The notes under the pieces were generated by a model. It was not told the DNA's origin. It searched no databases and worked only from the letters and a program-made list of their open reading frames with translations. A stretch of 64,000 bases of DNA. Source: Streptomyces sp. MST-110588 (GTDB lineage Bacteria > Actinomycetota > Actinomycetes > Streptomycetales > Streptomycetaceae). The stretch lies in NCBI RefSeq assembly GCF_022695595.1, contig NZ_CP074380.1:5400001-5464000 (forward strand). Reading direction: 5' to 3'. The first letter of the stretch is position 1, and every line of letters begins with the position of its first letter. Of the stretch, positions 20,864 to 31,937 are shown in pieces. The translations under genes and the position numbers were made by a program.

Positions 20864-21538
20864 ATGTACGAAACGACGGTGACGGTGGTGGGGAACGTCG
20901 CGACGGCGGTGGAGTACCGGCAGACGACGGCGGGCGTGTCGGTGGCGCGGTTCCGGATGGCGACGACCGAGCGGCGGTGGGACAAGGCGCGCGAGCGCTG
21001 GGTCGACGGTGACACGAGTTTCTATACGGTACGGGCGTGGCGCTCCCTGGCGGACAACCTCGCCGCGTCGGTGGCGGTGGGCGAGCCGCTGGTCGTGCAC
21101 GGCCGGCTGAGGATGCGGGAAGGGGAGCGGCCGGAGGACCGCGGCGGGCAGCGGTGGGTCTCCGCCGAAGTCGACGCCTTCACGATCGGGCACGACCTGT
21201 CGCGCGGCACCGCCGCCTTCCGCAGGATCTCGCGGGCCCGCCCGGACCTCGTACCGCAGCCCGGCACATCGGCCGCCACCGCGGTGGCCATGGTCGACGC
21301 GGTGGGAGCGGCACAAGCGGCGTCGAGTACGGAGGCGGCGACGAGAGCCCCAGCCGTGACGAAGGCAGAAGCCACGCCGGAGGAAGGGGCGGCGGGGCCC
21401 GGGCCGAAGGCGGCGTCCATGCCCCTGGGCGCGCCCGCACCTCCGGGCCGGCCGGGCCGGCGAAGTCCTGCGACCACCTCCGCGGGCCGCGTGCTCACGC
21501 TGCTGAGTGATTCGCCTGAGAAGGTGTCAGTGCCCTGA
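20864..21538 (+). CDS. ssbB: Single-stranded DNA-binding protein, second SSB (SsbB type)
   Basis: The product is 224 residues. The OB-fold SSB domain occupies residues 1-110 (ETTVTVVGNVAT, FRMATTERR, FYTVRAWRSLADN, SLADNLAASVAVGEPLVVHG). The C-terminal part is Ala/Pro-rich and lacks the acidic DDxPF tip of housekeeping SSBs, which identifies it as the paralogous SsbB. In Streptomyces, SsbB is needed for normal chromosome segregation in spores, which fits its place directly after dynAB. The start has GGGGGAGG upstream. Confidence 0.85.
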   Translation: MYETTVTVVGNVATAVEYRQTTAGVSVARFRMATTERRWDKARERWVDGDTSFYTVRAWRSLADNLAASVAVGEPLVVHGRLRMREGERPEDRGGQRWVSAEVDAFTIGHDLSRGTAAFRRISRARPDLVPQPGTSAATAVAMVDAVGAAQAASSTEAATRAPAVTKAEATPEEGAAGPGPKAASMPLGAPAPPGRPGRRSPATTSAGRVLTLLSDSPEKVSVP

Positions 21539-21769
21539 AACCTCCCGGAGATATGTCGATAATCCCAGGTCAGGAGGGCTCTGTACGGTAACGATTGCGA
21601 TTCGGATCGCTTATAGGACGGCATTACCGGGGACCCTGGTACGCCCGCTCTCTAGGATCCGACAGGTACTCACGGGGGCTGACACATTCGGCTGTTGAGT
21701 CTGTTGGGTTCTGTTCTTTCCGGCGAGACACCTCCCCGATCCGCCCCGTCTCGCCCAGAGGGGAAATTC
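21539..21769 (+). other. Intergenic region before the surface-protein gene
   Basis: 230 bp with lower GC than the flanks. A TAGGAT hexamer near 21652 could be a -10 box, giving a leader of about 110 nt. No gene, strong hairpin or repeat is seen. Confidence 0.4.
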
Positions 21770-23195
21770 ATGATTTCTGTGAGGAGCCGGGGCGCAGCGC
21801 GCCTTGCTGCCGCCGTCCTGGCCTCGGGCCTGGTCGCCGCGGGTGTCGTGGCTACCGCGGGTACCGCCGCGGCCGAGGAGACCGCGCCGGTGCACGCAGG
21901 CGCCACCGCCACCCTCGGGGGCTGAAGACCTTCGGACAGGCGGTCGTCCACGGCGAGGACGGAAATCAGCAGGTCGGTGCCGGTCTCTTCGAGATGGCGG
22001 TGGACAACGGCGGCACGCTCCAGACGTACTGCATCGACATCCACAACCCGACGCAGCGGCAGGCGAAGTACCAGGAGGTGCCCTGGAGCGCCTCGTCGCT
22101 GACGGGGAACAAGGACGCGGGCAAGATCCGCTGGATCCTCCAGAACTCCTACCCGCAGGTCAACGACTTCGCCGCACTGGCCAAGAAGGCCGGGGCCGGC
22201 AGGCTGACGGACAAGGCCGCCGCCGCGGGCACCCAGGTCGCGATCTGGCGCTTCTCCGACCACGCCAAGGTCGAGGCCGTCGACCCGGCCGCGGAGAAGC
22301 TCGCCGACTACCTGGAGAAGAGCGCGCAGAACCTGCCCGAGCCCAAGGCGTCGCTGACCTTGGACGACCCCGCCGTTTCCGGGAGGACCGGCGGCCGTCT
22401 GGGCCCCGTCACGGTCCGTACCAACGCCGGCAGCGTCAGCGTCGCACCGGCCGCGGACATGCCCAAGGGCGTCAAGATCGTCGGTGCGGACGGCAAGCCG
22501 GCCACCGATGTGACCGACGGCGCCAAGCTCTTCTTCGACGTGCCCAAGGGCACGGCCGACGGCACCACCTCACTGACCGCCCAGGCCGCGACGAAGGTCC
22601 CGGTCGGCCGGGCCTTCACCGGCAACGTCGGCCAGGTCAGGAGCCAGACCATGATCCTGGCCGGTTCCAGCGAGTCCACCGTCTCGGCGACGGCCACGGT
22701 CTCCTGGAAGAAGCAGGGCGCCGTCCCGGCGATATCCGCCGAGAAGAACTGCGCCAAGAACGGCGTGGATGTCACCGCCACCAACAAGGGCGACAAGGCG
22801 TTCCGGTTCCAGCTCTCCGGCAGGTCGTACGAGATCGCTCCGGGCAAGGCGCGGACGATCACCGTGCCGGTGGCCGAGGACCAGGCGTACGAGATAACGA
22901 TCAAGGGCGCGGGCGGCTTCAGGAAGACCTTCACCGGAGTGCTGGACTGCAAGACCGCCGGCAGTGCCGCGCCCAGGCCCAACGCCCAGCCGGTACCCGC
23001 CTCGGCAGGCGGCACCGGGACCGGCACCGGGACCGGTAACGGGAGTGGCGCCGGTGGCTCCACCGGGACCGACCTCGCCGAGACCGGGTCCAGCAGTGCC
23101 ACGCCGGTGATCGCGGGATAGCGGTCGCGCTGGTCGTGGTCGGCGGCGGCGCCGTCTTCTTCGTCCGCAGGAAGAAGACCGGTCCCGCGGAGTGA
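21770..23195 (+). CDS. Thioester-domain surface protein with LAxTG sorting signal (two apparent frameshifts)
   Basis: The corrected product is about 475 residues. A signal peptide (ARLAAAVLASGLVAAGVVATAG, with AAAEE after cleavage) leads to a thioester domain: the Cys in TYCIDI and the Gln in TQVAIWRF are the pair that form the internal thioester seen in adhesins that bond covalently to host or matrix targets. A beta-rich stalk and a Gly/Thr linker follow, then LAETG, a hydrophobic span and RRKK, a class E sortase signal. One G is missing in the G5 run 21917-21921 (right after the signal peptide) and one at 23115-23117 (inside the membrane span). Without these corrections the protein would have neither signal nor anchor. 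GAGGGG precedes the ATG. Confidence 0.85.
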
Positions 23196-23315
23196 CCGAG
23201 CGGTGACGTTCGATCACCTCGCGGCCCCGGAGCGCACCGCCCGCCCCGGGGCCGCGGCCGTCGGTGCGCCTGGTACCCGTTTCCTTCGGAGGGCGGCCGT
23301 GCGGCAAGATGGGTG

Positions 23316-23373
23316 TATCTGCCCTCGCGCGGCGGAGCCGCACATGCATCGGCCCACGCGGCGGAGCCGCATG
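23316..23373 (+). repeat. Paired hairpin-forming direct repeat before ettA
   Basis: GCGGCGGAGCCGC occurs twice, once ending near 23341 and once near 23370, about 37 bp apart, with similar flanks. Each copy is a small self-complementary stem. They lie in the 215-bp gap before ettA and might be a leader structure acting on its translation; nothing else is recognisable in the gap. Confidence 0.55.
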
Positions 23374-23410
23374 TTGACCATGACAGATCCAGACTGCCGG
23401 ACGGTTTCTC

Positions 23411-25075
23411 TTGGCTGAGTACATCTACACGATGCGCAAGACGCGCAAGGCCCACGGCGACAAGGTCATCCTTGACGACGTGTCGCTGAGCTTCCTGCCG
23501 GGCGCGAAGATCGGCGTCGTGGGGCCCAACGGCGCCGGTAAGTCCACGGTGCTGAAGATCATGGCCGGGCTGGAGCAGCCGTCCAACGGTGACGCCCTCC
23601 TCGCCCCCGGCTACACCGTCGGCATGCTCATGCAGGAGCCGCCGCTGGACGAGTCCAAGACGGTCCTGGAGAACGTCCAGGACGGCGCCCGCGAGATCAT
23701 GGGCAAGCTCAAGCGCTTCAACGAGGTCGCCGAACTGATGGCGACCGACTACTCCGACGCGCTGATGGAGGAGATGGGCAAGCTCCAGGAGGACCTCGAC
23801 CACGCCAACGCGTGGGACCTGGACACCCAGCTCGAACAGGCCATGGACGCCCTGGGCTGCCCGCCCGGCGACTGGCCCGTCACCAACCTCTCCGGTGGTG
23901 AGCGCCGCCGCGTCGCGCTGTGCAAGCTGCTGCTGGAGGCCCCCGACCTGCTGCTGCTGGACGAGCCCACCAACCACCTGGACGCCGAGTCCGTCCAGTG
24001 GCTGGAGCAGCACCTCGCCAAGTACGCCGGCACCGTCGTCGCCGTCACCCACGACCGGTACTTCCTCGACAACGTCGCCGAGTGGATCCTGGAGCTCGAC
24101 CGCGGGCGTGCGATCGCCTACGAGGGCAACTACTCCACCTACCTGGACAAGAAGGCCGCCCGCCTGAAGGTCGAGGGCCAGAAGGACGCCAAACGCGCCA
24201 AGCGCCTGAAGGACGAGCTGGAGTGGGTCCGCTCCAACGCCAAGGGCCGCCAGGCGAAGTCCAAGGCGCGTCTGTCCCGCTACGAGGAGATGGCTGCCGA
24301 GGCCGAGAAGACCCGGAAGCTGGACTTCGAGGAGATCCAGATCCCGCCGGGCCCGCGTCTGGGCAACGTCGTGGTCGAGGTCGAGCACCTCTCCAAGGCG
24401 TTCGGTGAGAAGGTCCTCATCGACGACCTGTCGTTCACGCTGCCGCGCAACGGCATCGTGGGTGTCATCGGCCCCAACGGTGCCGGCAAGACCACCCTGT
24501 TCAAGATGATCCAGGGCCTGGAGACCCCCGACTCCGGCGAGATCAAGGTCGGCGAGACCGTCAAGATCTCCTACGTCGACCAGGGCCGCGCCAACATCGA
24601 CCCCAAGAAGACGCTGTGGGCCGTCGTCTCCGACGAGCTGGACTACATCAACGTCGGCCAGGTCGAGATGCCCTCCCGGGCGTACGTCTCCGCCTTCGGC
24701 TTCAAGGGCCCGGACCAGCAGAAGCCGGCCGGCGTCCTGTCCGGCGGTGAGCGCAACCGCCTCAACCTGGCGCTCACCCTCAAGCAGGGCGGCAACCTGC
24801 TGCTCCTGGACGAGCCGACCAACGACCTCGACGTCGAGACCCTGTCCTCGCTGGAGAACGCGCTGCTGGAGTTCCCCGGCTGCGCCGTGGTCGTCTCCCA
24901 CGACCGCTGGTTCCTGGACCGCGTCGCCACCCACATTCTGGCGTACGAGGGCGACAGCAAGTGGTTCTGGTTCGAGGGCAACTTCGAGTCGTACGAGAAG
25001 AACAAGGTCGAGCGGCTCGGCCCGGACGCGGCCCGTCCGCACCGTGCCACGTACAAGAAGCTGACCCGGGGCTGA
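23411..25075 (+). CDS. ettA: Energy-dependent translational throttle protein EttA (ABC-F)
   Basis: The product is 554 residues from a TTG start. Two ABC domains are complete: Walker A GPNGAGKST and GPNGAGKTT, signatures LSGGERRR and LSGGERNR, Walker B LLLLDEPTNHLD and LLLLDEPTNDLD. Between them lies the Lys/Arg-rich linker of ABC-F proteins, with the short EttA-type arm. EttA binds the ribosomal E site and gates the first elongation step according to ATP level. No membrane segment exists, as expected. Its length matches the family closely. Confidence 0.95.
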   Translation: MAEYIYTMRKTRKAHGDKVILDDVSLSFLPGAKIGVVGPNGAGKSTVLKIMAGLEQPSNGDALLAPGYTVGMLMQEPPLDESKTVLENVQDGAREIMGKLKRFNEVAELMATDYSDALMEEMGKLQEDLDHANAWDLDTQLEQAMDALGCPPGDWPVTNLSGGERRRVALCKLLLEAPDLLLLDEPTNHLDAESVQWLEQHLAKYAGTVVAVTHDRYFLDNVAEWILELDRGRAIAYEGNYSTYLDKKAARLKVEGQKDAKRAKRLKDELEWVRSNAKGRQAKSKARLSRYEEMAAEAEKTRKLDFEEIQIPPGPRLGNVVVEVEHLSKAFGEKVLIDDLSFTLPRNGIVGVIGPNGAGKTTLFKMIQGLETPDSGEIKVGETVKISYVDQGRANIDPKKTLWAVVSDELDYINVGQVEMPSRAYVSAFGFKGPDQQKPAGVLSGGERNRLNLALTLKQGGNLLLLDEPTNDLDVETLSSLENALLEFPGCAVVVSHDRWFLDRVATHILAYEGDSKWFWFEGNFESYEKNKVERLGPDAARPHRATYKKLTRG

Positions 25076-25080
25076 CCGGC

Positions 25081-25530
25081 GTGCGACACCTCTACTCCTG
25101 CCCGCTGCGCTGGTCGGACATGGACGCGTTCGGGCACGTCAACAACGCGGTCTTCATCCGCTACCTCGAAGAGGCACGGATCGACTTCATGTGGCGGCTG
25201 GCGCCGGGCGACGGCAGCCCGTCCTTCTCCGGCGGGTCCGTCGTGGCCCGCCACGAGATCGACTACGTGCGGCCCCTGGTCCACCGGCACGAGCCGGTGA
25301 CCATCGAGTTGTGGGTGACGAAGATCGGCGCCGCGTCGATGACGATCGCGTACGAGATCCGGGACGCGGACACCCTCTACGTCCGGGCCTCGACCGTCGT
25401 CGTGCCCTACGACCTCGCCGAGGGACGGCCGCGCCGCATCAGCGCGGAGGAGAGGTCTTTCCTCAAGGAGTACATGGACGACGCGCGGCCGGACGCTGCC
25501 CAGCCCCAGGAGGGGGCCGTCGCCGCATGA
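25081..25530 (+). CDS. Acyl-CoA thioesterase, 4HBT hot-dog fold
   Basis: The product is 149 residues from a GTG 5 bp after ettA. The hallmark WSDMDAFGHVNNAVFIRYLEE contains the catalytic Asp and the HVNN element of 4-hydroxybenzoyl-CoA-type thioesterases. The strand segments VARHEIDYVRP and YVRASTVVVPYD complete the hot-dog fold. The stop overlaps the next gene (ATGA). Substrate is not predictable; conserved beside ettA in actinomycetes as far as I recall. Confidence 0.88.
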   Translation: MRHLYSCPLRWSDMDAFGHVNNAVFIRYLEEARIDFMWRLAPGDGSPSFSGGSVVARHEIDYVRPLVHRHEPVTIELWVTKIGAASMTIAYEIRDADTLYVRASTVVVPYDLAEGRPRRISAEERSFLKEYMDDARPDAAQPQEGAVAA

Positions 25531-26420
25531 CGACGGCGCTGCGCCTGGCCGATGCCGGGGAGGCGGCGGATCTCGCCGCCTTCCTGGCCCGGCTGATCCA
25601 CTACGACCGGGCCGCGGCGGTACGGCTCCAGGCCGGCGGCGGTGTGCTCGCCGTCTTCGGCCGTCCGCCGTCGTTCGAGGTCCTGGCCATCCGTACGGCC
25701 CGGCTGGCACGGGCGGGTGAGCCCGGCGCGGGCCGGACCACTGTTGGGAGTGGCAGGGCTGGTGATGCCGGTGGGGCCGACGAGACTCCGGACAACCTGG
25801 ATGTCACCGTCTCGGCCGGCGAACTCCTTGAGGGCATCGGGGACGGTACGGGCCTGGTCGACGTCCCCGCTGCCGTCACCGGCCCGCCCTGGACCGGGGT
25901 GCTGCCACCGCGCGGCGGTTGGCGGCGGGTACCCGGCCTGCCCGAACCGGCGGCGCTGCGTCGGGTGCTGACCGCCGCGGTCGCCGAGTTTCGGGCCCGG
26001 GACGAGGCGCTGGCGCCGGAGCGGCGTACGCGCGTCGAGCGCGACCGCATCGGCCGGGAGATCTGGTCCCGCACCCTCGGCGACACCCACCTCCCGCTGC
26101 GCGCGGTGCACGCCGCGCAGTCCCTGGGCTTCCTACGGGGTGTGCGGGCCGAGGGCGTGAGCGTGGCGGCGGCCGTGCCGGGTGCTGCCGGCGCAGGCGG
26201 TGGCCTGGGCGCGAGCACAGGCACGGACGCGAGCGCGGGCATCGGCAGTGGTGGCGGGGCCGACGGTGGGACCGGTGACGGGCGTTCCACGGCTGTCGCC
26301 ATGGAGTCGCTCACCCTGCTTGCCGCGGGGAGCTGGCTCCGCCTCCGTACGCCGTACGGCTCCATAGCCGTCCGCATCTCCGCCACCGGCCTCGCGGGCC
26401 TCACCGTCACGCCGGTCTGA
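25527..26420 (+). CDS. Conserved actinobacterial hypothetical protein
   Basis: The product is 297 residues, coupled to the thioesterase gene by ATGA. The N-terminal half (LAAFLARLIHYDRAAAVRLQ, VLAVFGRPPSFEVLAIRTA) and the segment TGPPWTGVLPPRGGW look like a folded domain. A helical segment RRTRVERDRIGREIWSRTL follows, then a low-complexity Gly/Ala/Ser insert near residues 215-250 and a beta-rich end. No catalytic motif or membrane segment is recognised. Confidence 0.7.
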   Translation: MTTALRLADAGEAADLAAFLARLIHYDRAAAVRLQAGGGVLAVFGRPPSFEVLAIRTARLARAGEPGAGRTTVGSGRAGDAGGADETPDNLDVTVSAGELLEGIGDGTGLVDVPAAVTGPPWTGVLPPRGGWRRVPGLPEPAALRRVLTAAVAEFRARDEALAPERRTRVERDRIGREIWSRTLGDTHLPLRAVHAAQSLGFLRGVRAEGVSVAAAVPGAAGAGGGLGASTGTDASAGIGSGGGADGGTGDGRSTAVAMESLTLLAAGSWLRLRTPYGSIAVRISATGLAGLTVTPV

Positions 26421-26437
26421 TCCGCCGGTGCCGACGA

Positions 26438-26527
26438 CTCAGCCGGTGTCGACTACTCGGTCGGTGGTGAGGGCTTAGCCGGTGGTGAGCGCTCAGTCGG
26501 TGGTGAGTGCTCAGTCGGTGTTGATCA
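26438..26527. repeat. 18-bp tandem repeat overlapping the end of glbO
   Basis: Five 18-bp units run head to tail at 26438, 26456, 26474, 26492 and 26510, of the type CTCAGTCGGTGGTGAGTG. The last unit contains the glbO stop codon and final codons (LINTD). The first four fill the convergent gap after the hypothetical gene, suggesting that the 3' end of glbO was copied outward. Confidence 0.8.
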
Positions 26528-26912
26528 AGGAAGCCGCCGCGTACGTCATGTAGTTCCACAACTGCGTCGCGTGCTCCTCGGACAGGCCGAGCGAGTTCAC
26601 CGCGTCGCGCATGTGCCGCAGCCAGGCGTCGTGGGCGGCGCGGTCGACGGTGAAGGGGGCGTGCCGCATCCGCAGGCGGGGGTGGCCGCGCCTGTCACTG
26701 TACGTACGGGGCCCGCCCCAGTACTGGACGAGGAAGAGGGCCAGCCGCTCCTCGGCCGGGCCCAGGTCCTCTTCCGGGTACATCGGCCGCAGCAGCGGGT
26801 CCTCGGCCACTCCCTGGTAGAAGCGGTGCGCCAGACGGCGGAAGGTCTCCTCGCCGCCGACCTGCTCGTAAAAGGTCTGCTCCTGAAGCGTGCCGCGCGG
26901 AATCTTGTTCAC
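26511..26912 (-). CDS. glbO: Group II truncated haemoglobin (trHbO)
   Basis: The product is 133 residues. It has the trHbO layout: FYEQVGGEETFRRLAHRFYQGV, DPLLRPMYP, and the LFLVQYWGGPRTYSDRRGHPRLRMRHAPF block with the proximal His in MRHAPF and the Tyr/Trp residues of group II globins. It probably binds oxygen or nitric oxide in the cytoplasm. Transcription is convergent with the preceding hypothetical gene. Confidence 0.93.
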   Translation of the reverse strand: MNKIPRGTLQEQTFYEQVGGEETFRRLAHRFYQGVAEDPLLRPMYPEEDLGPAEERLALFLVQYWGGPRTYSDRRGHPRLRMRHAPFTVDRAAHDAWLRHMRDAVNSLGLSEEHATQLWNYMTYAAASLINTD

Positions 26913-26998
26913 CCTTCCATGGTGTCAGACCGCCCGGCCGAGGACCTCGGTCCTAGGACAGCGGGCGCATCCGGGCGGATGCGTAGGACAGTGGAGGT

Positions 26999-28300
26999 AT
27001 GGGCGCTACAGATCGCAGGGGCGAGGCCGACCCGCTCGCCGGGCCGGCGGCCGAGGCGCGGGCCGCGATGGTGCGGCGGATCCGCGAGGAGGGCGGGCTC
27101 GCCGATCCGCGGTGGCGGGCGGCCTTCGAGGAGGTGCCGCGGCACCTGTTCGTACCGGAGTACTTCGTGGGTGTGATCGGCGGGTACGAGCGGCTGTCGG
27201 CGGACGACCCCGATCCGCGGCGGCGGGAGCGGTGGCTGGAAGGCGTCTATGCGGACGGGGCGCTGGGGACGTGGGTGCGGGACGGCGAGATGGTGTCCTC
27301 CAGCAGCCAGCCGTCGCTGATGGCGATGATGCTGGAGGCGCTGCGGGTGGGGGAGGGGCCCGAGGACGGTCGGTCGAGGGAAGACGGGTCCGGGGCCGGC
27401 CCACCGAGGGCAGAGGACGGGCCTGAGGGCGATGTGCTCGGGGCGCCGGGCGCCGGTGACGTGCGCGGCGTACGTGAGGTGGATGGCGTACGAGATGTGC
27501 GTGACGTACGTGGCGCACATGGCGTACGAGGTGGCTGTCGGGTGCTGGAGATCGGGACCGGCACCGGGTACAACGCGGCGCTTCTCGCGCACCGGCTGGG
27601 TGACGCGCAGGTGACCACCGTCGACCTTGACGAGGAGATCACCGGTGCGGCACGTGCCCATTTGGAGGCGGCCGGCTACCGGCCCACGGTCGTGACCGGG
27701 GACGGGGCCCTGGGCTGCGCGGAACGGGCGCCCTTCGACCGGGTGATCGCCACCTGTGAGCTGCCGTCCGTACCGAGGGCATGGGTCGAACAGTGCGCGG
27801 CGGGGGCGCTGATCCTGGCGCCGCTGGCGACCGGGTTGGTCAGGTTGCGGGTGGCCCGTGGGTGGGAGCCGGAGCGGGGAGCCGGGGGTGCGCAGGCGCG
27901 CGCGGACGTGCGTGCCGAGGGGGCGTTCTTGCGTACTCCGGCGTATTTCGTTCCGCTGAGGGCGGCGGAGGGGACGGAGGGCGTGGCCGACAGCCGTGGC
28001 GGTGGTCGTCAAGGCGGCGGACTGTGGAGACGCGGCCCCGGCCGGGGGCGCCGGGGATTCGGCGGCCACGGCGGGGCCGAACTGCCGCGCGAGGCCCTAC
28101 GGGACGAGCGGTTCCGGTTCCTGCTGGCCCTGAGCGGCGGGGCGCTGGGGCCGCAGGAGGCGTACGAGCTGTGGCGGCGCGAGCGCCAGCCGCCGCGCGA
28201 ACGGTTCGGGATCACGGTCGAGGGAGACCGTCAGTGGGCATGGCTGGATTCCCCTGACGGGCCCCACTGCTGGCCGCTCACCGCCCACGGGGGCCTGTGA
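26999..28300 (+). CDS. Pcm-like SAM-dependent methyltransferase
   Basis: The product is up to 433 residues. EVPRHLFVPEYF near residue 60 is the start of protein-L-isoaspartate-methyltransferase-like proteins, and the SAM motif I reads VLEIGTGTGYNAALLA, with DLDEE as the acidic end of strand 2. SSSSQPSLMAMML corresponds to the pre-motif region. Between them is a 60-residue insert of degenerate VRDV/VREV units. The start is uncertain: GGAGG lies only 1 nt before the first ATG, and a second ATG at codon 24 is possible. Related proteins methylate isoaspartyl residues or modify peptides; no peptide precursor gene is seen beside it. Confidence 0.75.
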   Translation: MGATDRRGEADPLAGPAAEARAAMVRRIREEGGLADPRWRAAFEEVPRHLFVPEYFVGVIGGYERLSADDPDPRRRERWLEGVYADGALGTWVRDGEMVSSSSQPSLMAMMLEALRVGEGPEDGRSREDGSGAGPPRAEDGPEGDVLGAPGAGDVRGVREVDGVRDVRDVRGAHGVRGGCRVLEIGTGTGYNAALLAHRLGDAQVTTVDLDEEITGAARAHLEAAGYRPTVVTGDGALGCAERAPFDRVIATCELPSVPRAWVEQCAAGALILAPLATGLVRLRVARGWEPERGAGGAQARADVRAEGAFLRTPAYFVPLRAAEGTEGVADSRGGGRQGGGLWRRGPGRGRRGFGGHGGAELPREALRDERFRFLLALSGGALGPQEAYELWRRERQPPRERFGITVEGDRQWAWLDSPDGPHCWPLTAHGGL

Positions 28301-28342
28301 AGGCCGGTTGGGTGGACGGTGGGCGGCCCGCGCCGGCCGACG

Positions 28343-30171
<1,829 letters not shown>

Positions 30172-30240
30172 GTCGGTTCTTCCCCCTCCGTACCGTTTTC
30201 TTCCGGCAGTACGTCTCGTACGCCTGGTAGATCTTGTTTG

Positions 30241-31614
30241 TTACTTCTTGACGCGAACTGTCTTGGTCGAGCGCGTTTCGAGCGTCATCTCGTCCGCCTC
30301 TGTGACCTTCGCTTTCAGTCGCACAGTACCGGTCGCCGCATCGACGACGTCCACCACCTTCGCAAGCAGTTTCGCAGTCTCCTCGTTCCCGGACGCGCTC
30401 GCCAACTGGACGGCCCGTCCCAGCTTGGCCGTCGCGCCGTCCGCGTCGCCCGACTTACGGGCGTCGAGACCCTGCTGGATCACCCGCGCCAGCTCCGCCT
30501 GGCCCGTGTAGTGGGCCACCTGGGGGTTGATGGAGGTCGACGCCTCCATGTCGTCCGTCCACACGGCGCGTACGAGGCCCTGCGAGAGGATCTGTGGGGG
30601 ACTGCCGCCGAAGCCGGGGAGCACGAGCGAGACGCGCGCCGCCAGCATCTCCCGGCCTACACCGGCGTTCGGGACCCGTACGCACAGGTGGTAGTCGCGG
30701 GACTCGTCCCCCCACGACCCGGTCGGGTAGTCCCCGGAGCGCGGGCCGGAATCCGTACGGCGGCCGGTCAGGTCCTCGACCGTCGGAGCCACCTGCTTGA
30801 CGAAGACGATCTCCGCGCCCTGCGGTGTCCACAGCCGCAGGCTGACGTCGGCGACTTCCTTGCCCATCGCGTGTTCCATCATCTGCGTGAAGTCGGCGGC
30901 CAGCCCGTCCGGGTCGGCGACGATGTCCGCGGTGCCCAGCAGCGCGGAGGCGATGCCGGTGACCTCTTTGACTTCCCAGTCCGTGCCGACGCCGCGGGCG
31001 TCACAGGTGAAGTGGCCGGCGCAGGCATCGAGAGTGGCCCGTAGGTCCTCGGGTGATTCGTGTTCGTTGCGGCCGTCGGTGAGCAGGATGCCGTGCGCGA
31101 TGGTGACGTCGGCGGAGGTCAGCAGGCGGTCGGCCAGCCGCAGCCAGGTGCCGATGGCGGTGCCGCCGCCCGCGCGCAGCTTGCGCAGCGCGTCCTTGGC
31201 CTGGGCGCGGGTGGTCGCGTCGGCCGTGGCCAGCCGCCCGCCGCCCGGGTAGACCTCGGCGGCCTGGTGGGTGCCGGCCACCACCGCGAAGGCGACCCCG
31301 TCGCGTACGGTCTCGATCGCGGCGGCCGTCGCGTTGCGCGCGTTGCGCATCTTGGCCGGCGGATAGTCCATGGAGCCGGAGCAGTCGACCATGATCACAA
31401 CACCGGCGCCGCCGGGGACGGCCGGCCCGCGCGGGGCGCCCGCGCCGCCCGCGTCCGTGGTGGGGGCGAAGAGCGGCGCGCCTCCCGTGGTGCCGCCTCC
31501 GGTCGAGGTGACCGTGATGACGGCGTTCACCTCGCGTCCGCCCTCGGGGAGGTACTCGTTCTGGTACACCTCGGCGGAGAACCGCGGCACATGCGACTTG
31601 GCGAAGTTGGCCAT
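30241..31614 (-). CDS. von Willebrand factor A domain protein
   Basis: The product is 457 residues, starting after a GAGGAG ribosome-binding site. The metal-ion-dependent adhesion site is complete: VDCSGSMD near residue 77, GGGTAIG for the Thr, and LLTDGRNEH for the Asp. C-terminal to the vWA fold is a beta-rich region and a helical end (EETAKLLAKVVDVVD). There is no signal peptide, so it probably acts in the cytoplasm as a binding platform. It lies between the PP2C and FHA genes of the PknG array, an arrangement I associate with actinobacterial stress or nutrient signalling modules. Confidence 0.85.
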   Translation of the reverse strand: MANFAKSHVPRFSAEVYQNEYLPEGGREVNAVITVTSTGGGTTGGAPLFAPTTDAGGAGAPRGPAVPGGAGVVIMVDCSGSMDYPPAKMRNARNATAAAIETVRDGVAFAVVAGTHQAAEVYPGGGRLATADATTRAQAKDALRKLRAGGGTAIGTWLRLADRLLTSADVTIAHGILLTDGRNEHESPEDLRATLDACAGHFTCDARGVGTDWEVKEVTGIASALLGTADIVADPDGLAADFTQMMEHAMGKEVADVSLRLWTPQGAEIVFVKQVAPTVEDLTGRRTDSGPRSGDYPTGSWGDESRDYHLCVRVPNAGVGREMLAARVSLVLPGFGGSPPQILSQGLVRAVWTDDMEASTSINPQVAHYTGQAELARVIQQGLDARKSGDADGATAKLGRAVQLASASGNEETAKLLAKVVDVVDAATGTVRLKAKVTEADEMTLETRSTKTVRVKK

Positions 31615-31937
31615 CCGTTCCGCTCCTCAAGTCTCCATAGCGGTAAAGCGACAAACGGTCGGGCGGAGGTGACTTTGAACTTCCCCCGTTGATGCCGGAC
31701 GGCGCCATGCTGCACTGCGCTGCCGTTTTTCTTTTGTTTGCCTTCGGTTGCTTTCAGATGCCGTGAGGTCTTTCAGGTGCCGTTAGATGCCATGAGCTGC
31801 CGTTGGCTGCCGTGCCGCGCCGGTGCTCGTTGGCCGCTGGTACGTGACGTCATCTGCCGGTACCGGTACGTGTGCCGATGCCTGCGCTTGTGTCGGTACC
31901 TGTGTCGGTGCCGTTGTCGCTGCCGCCGGGCCGGGTC
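31615..31937. other. Intergenic region between PP2C and vWA genes
   Basis: About 320 bp without a supported gene. It contains degenerate repeats of GCCGT/GGTGCCG units (31760-31930), including CCGGTACCGGTACG. A promoter for the vWA-FHA pair on the minus strand is possible; no clear -10/-35 pair stands out. Confidence 0.45.
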
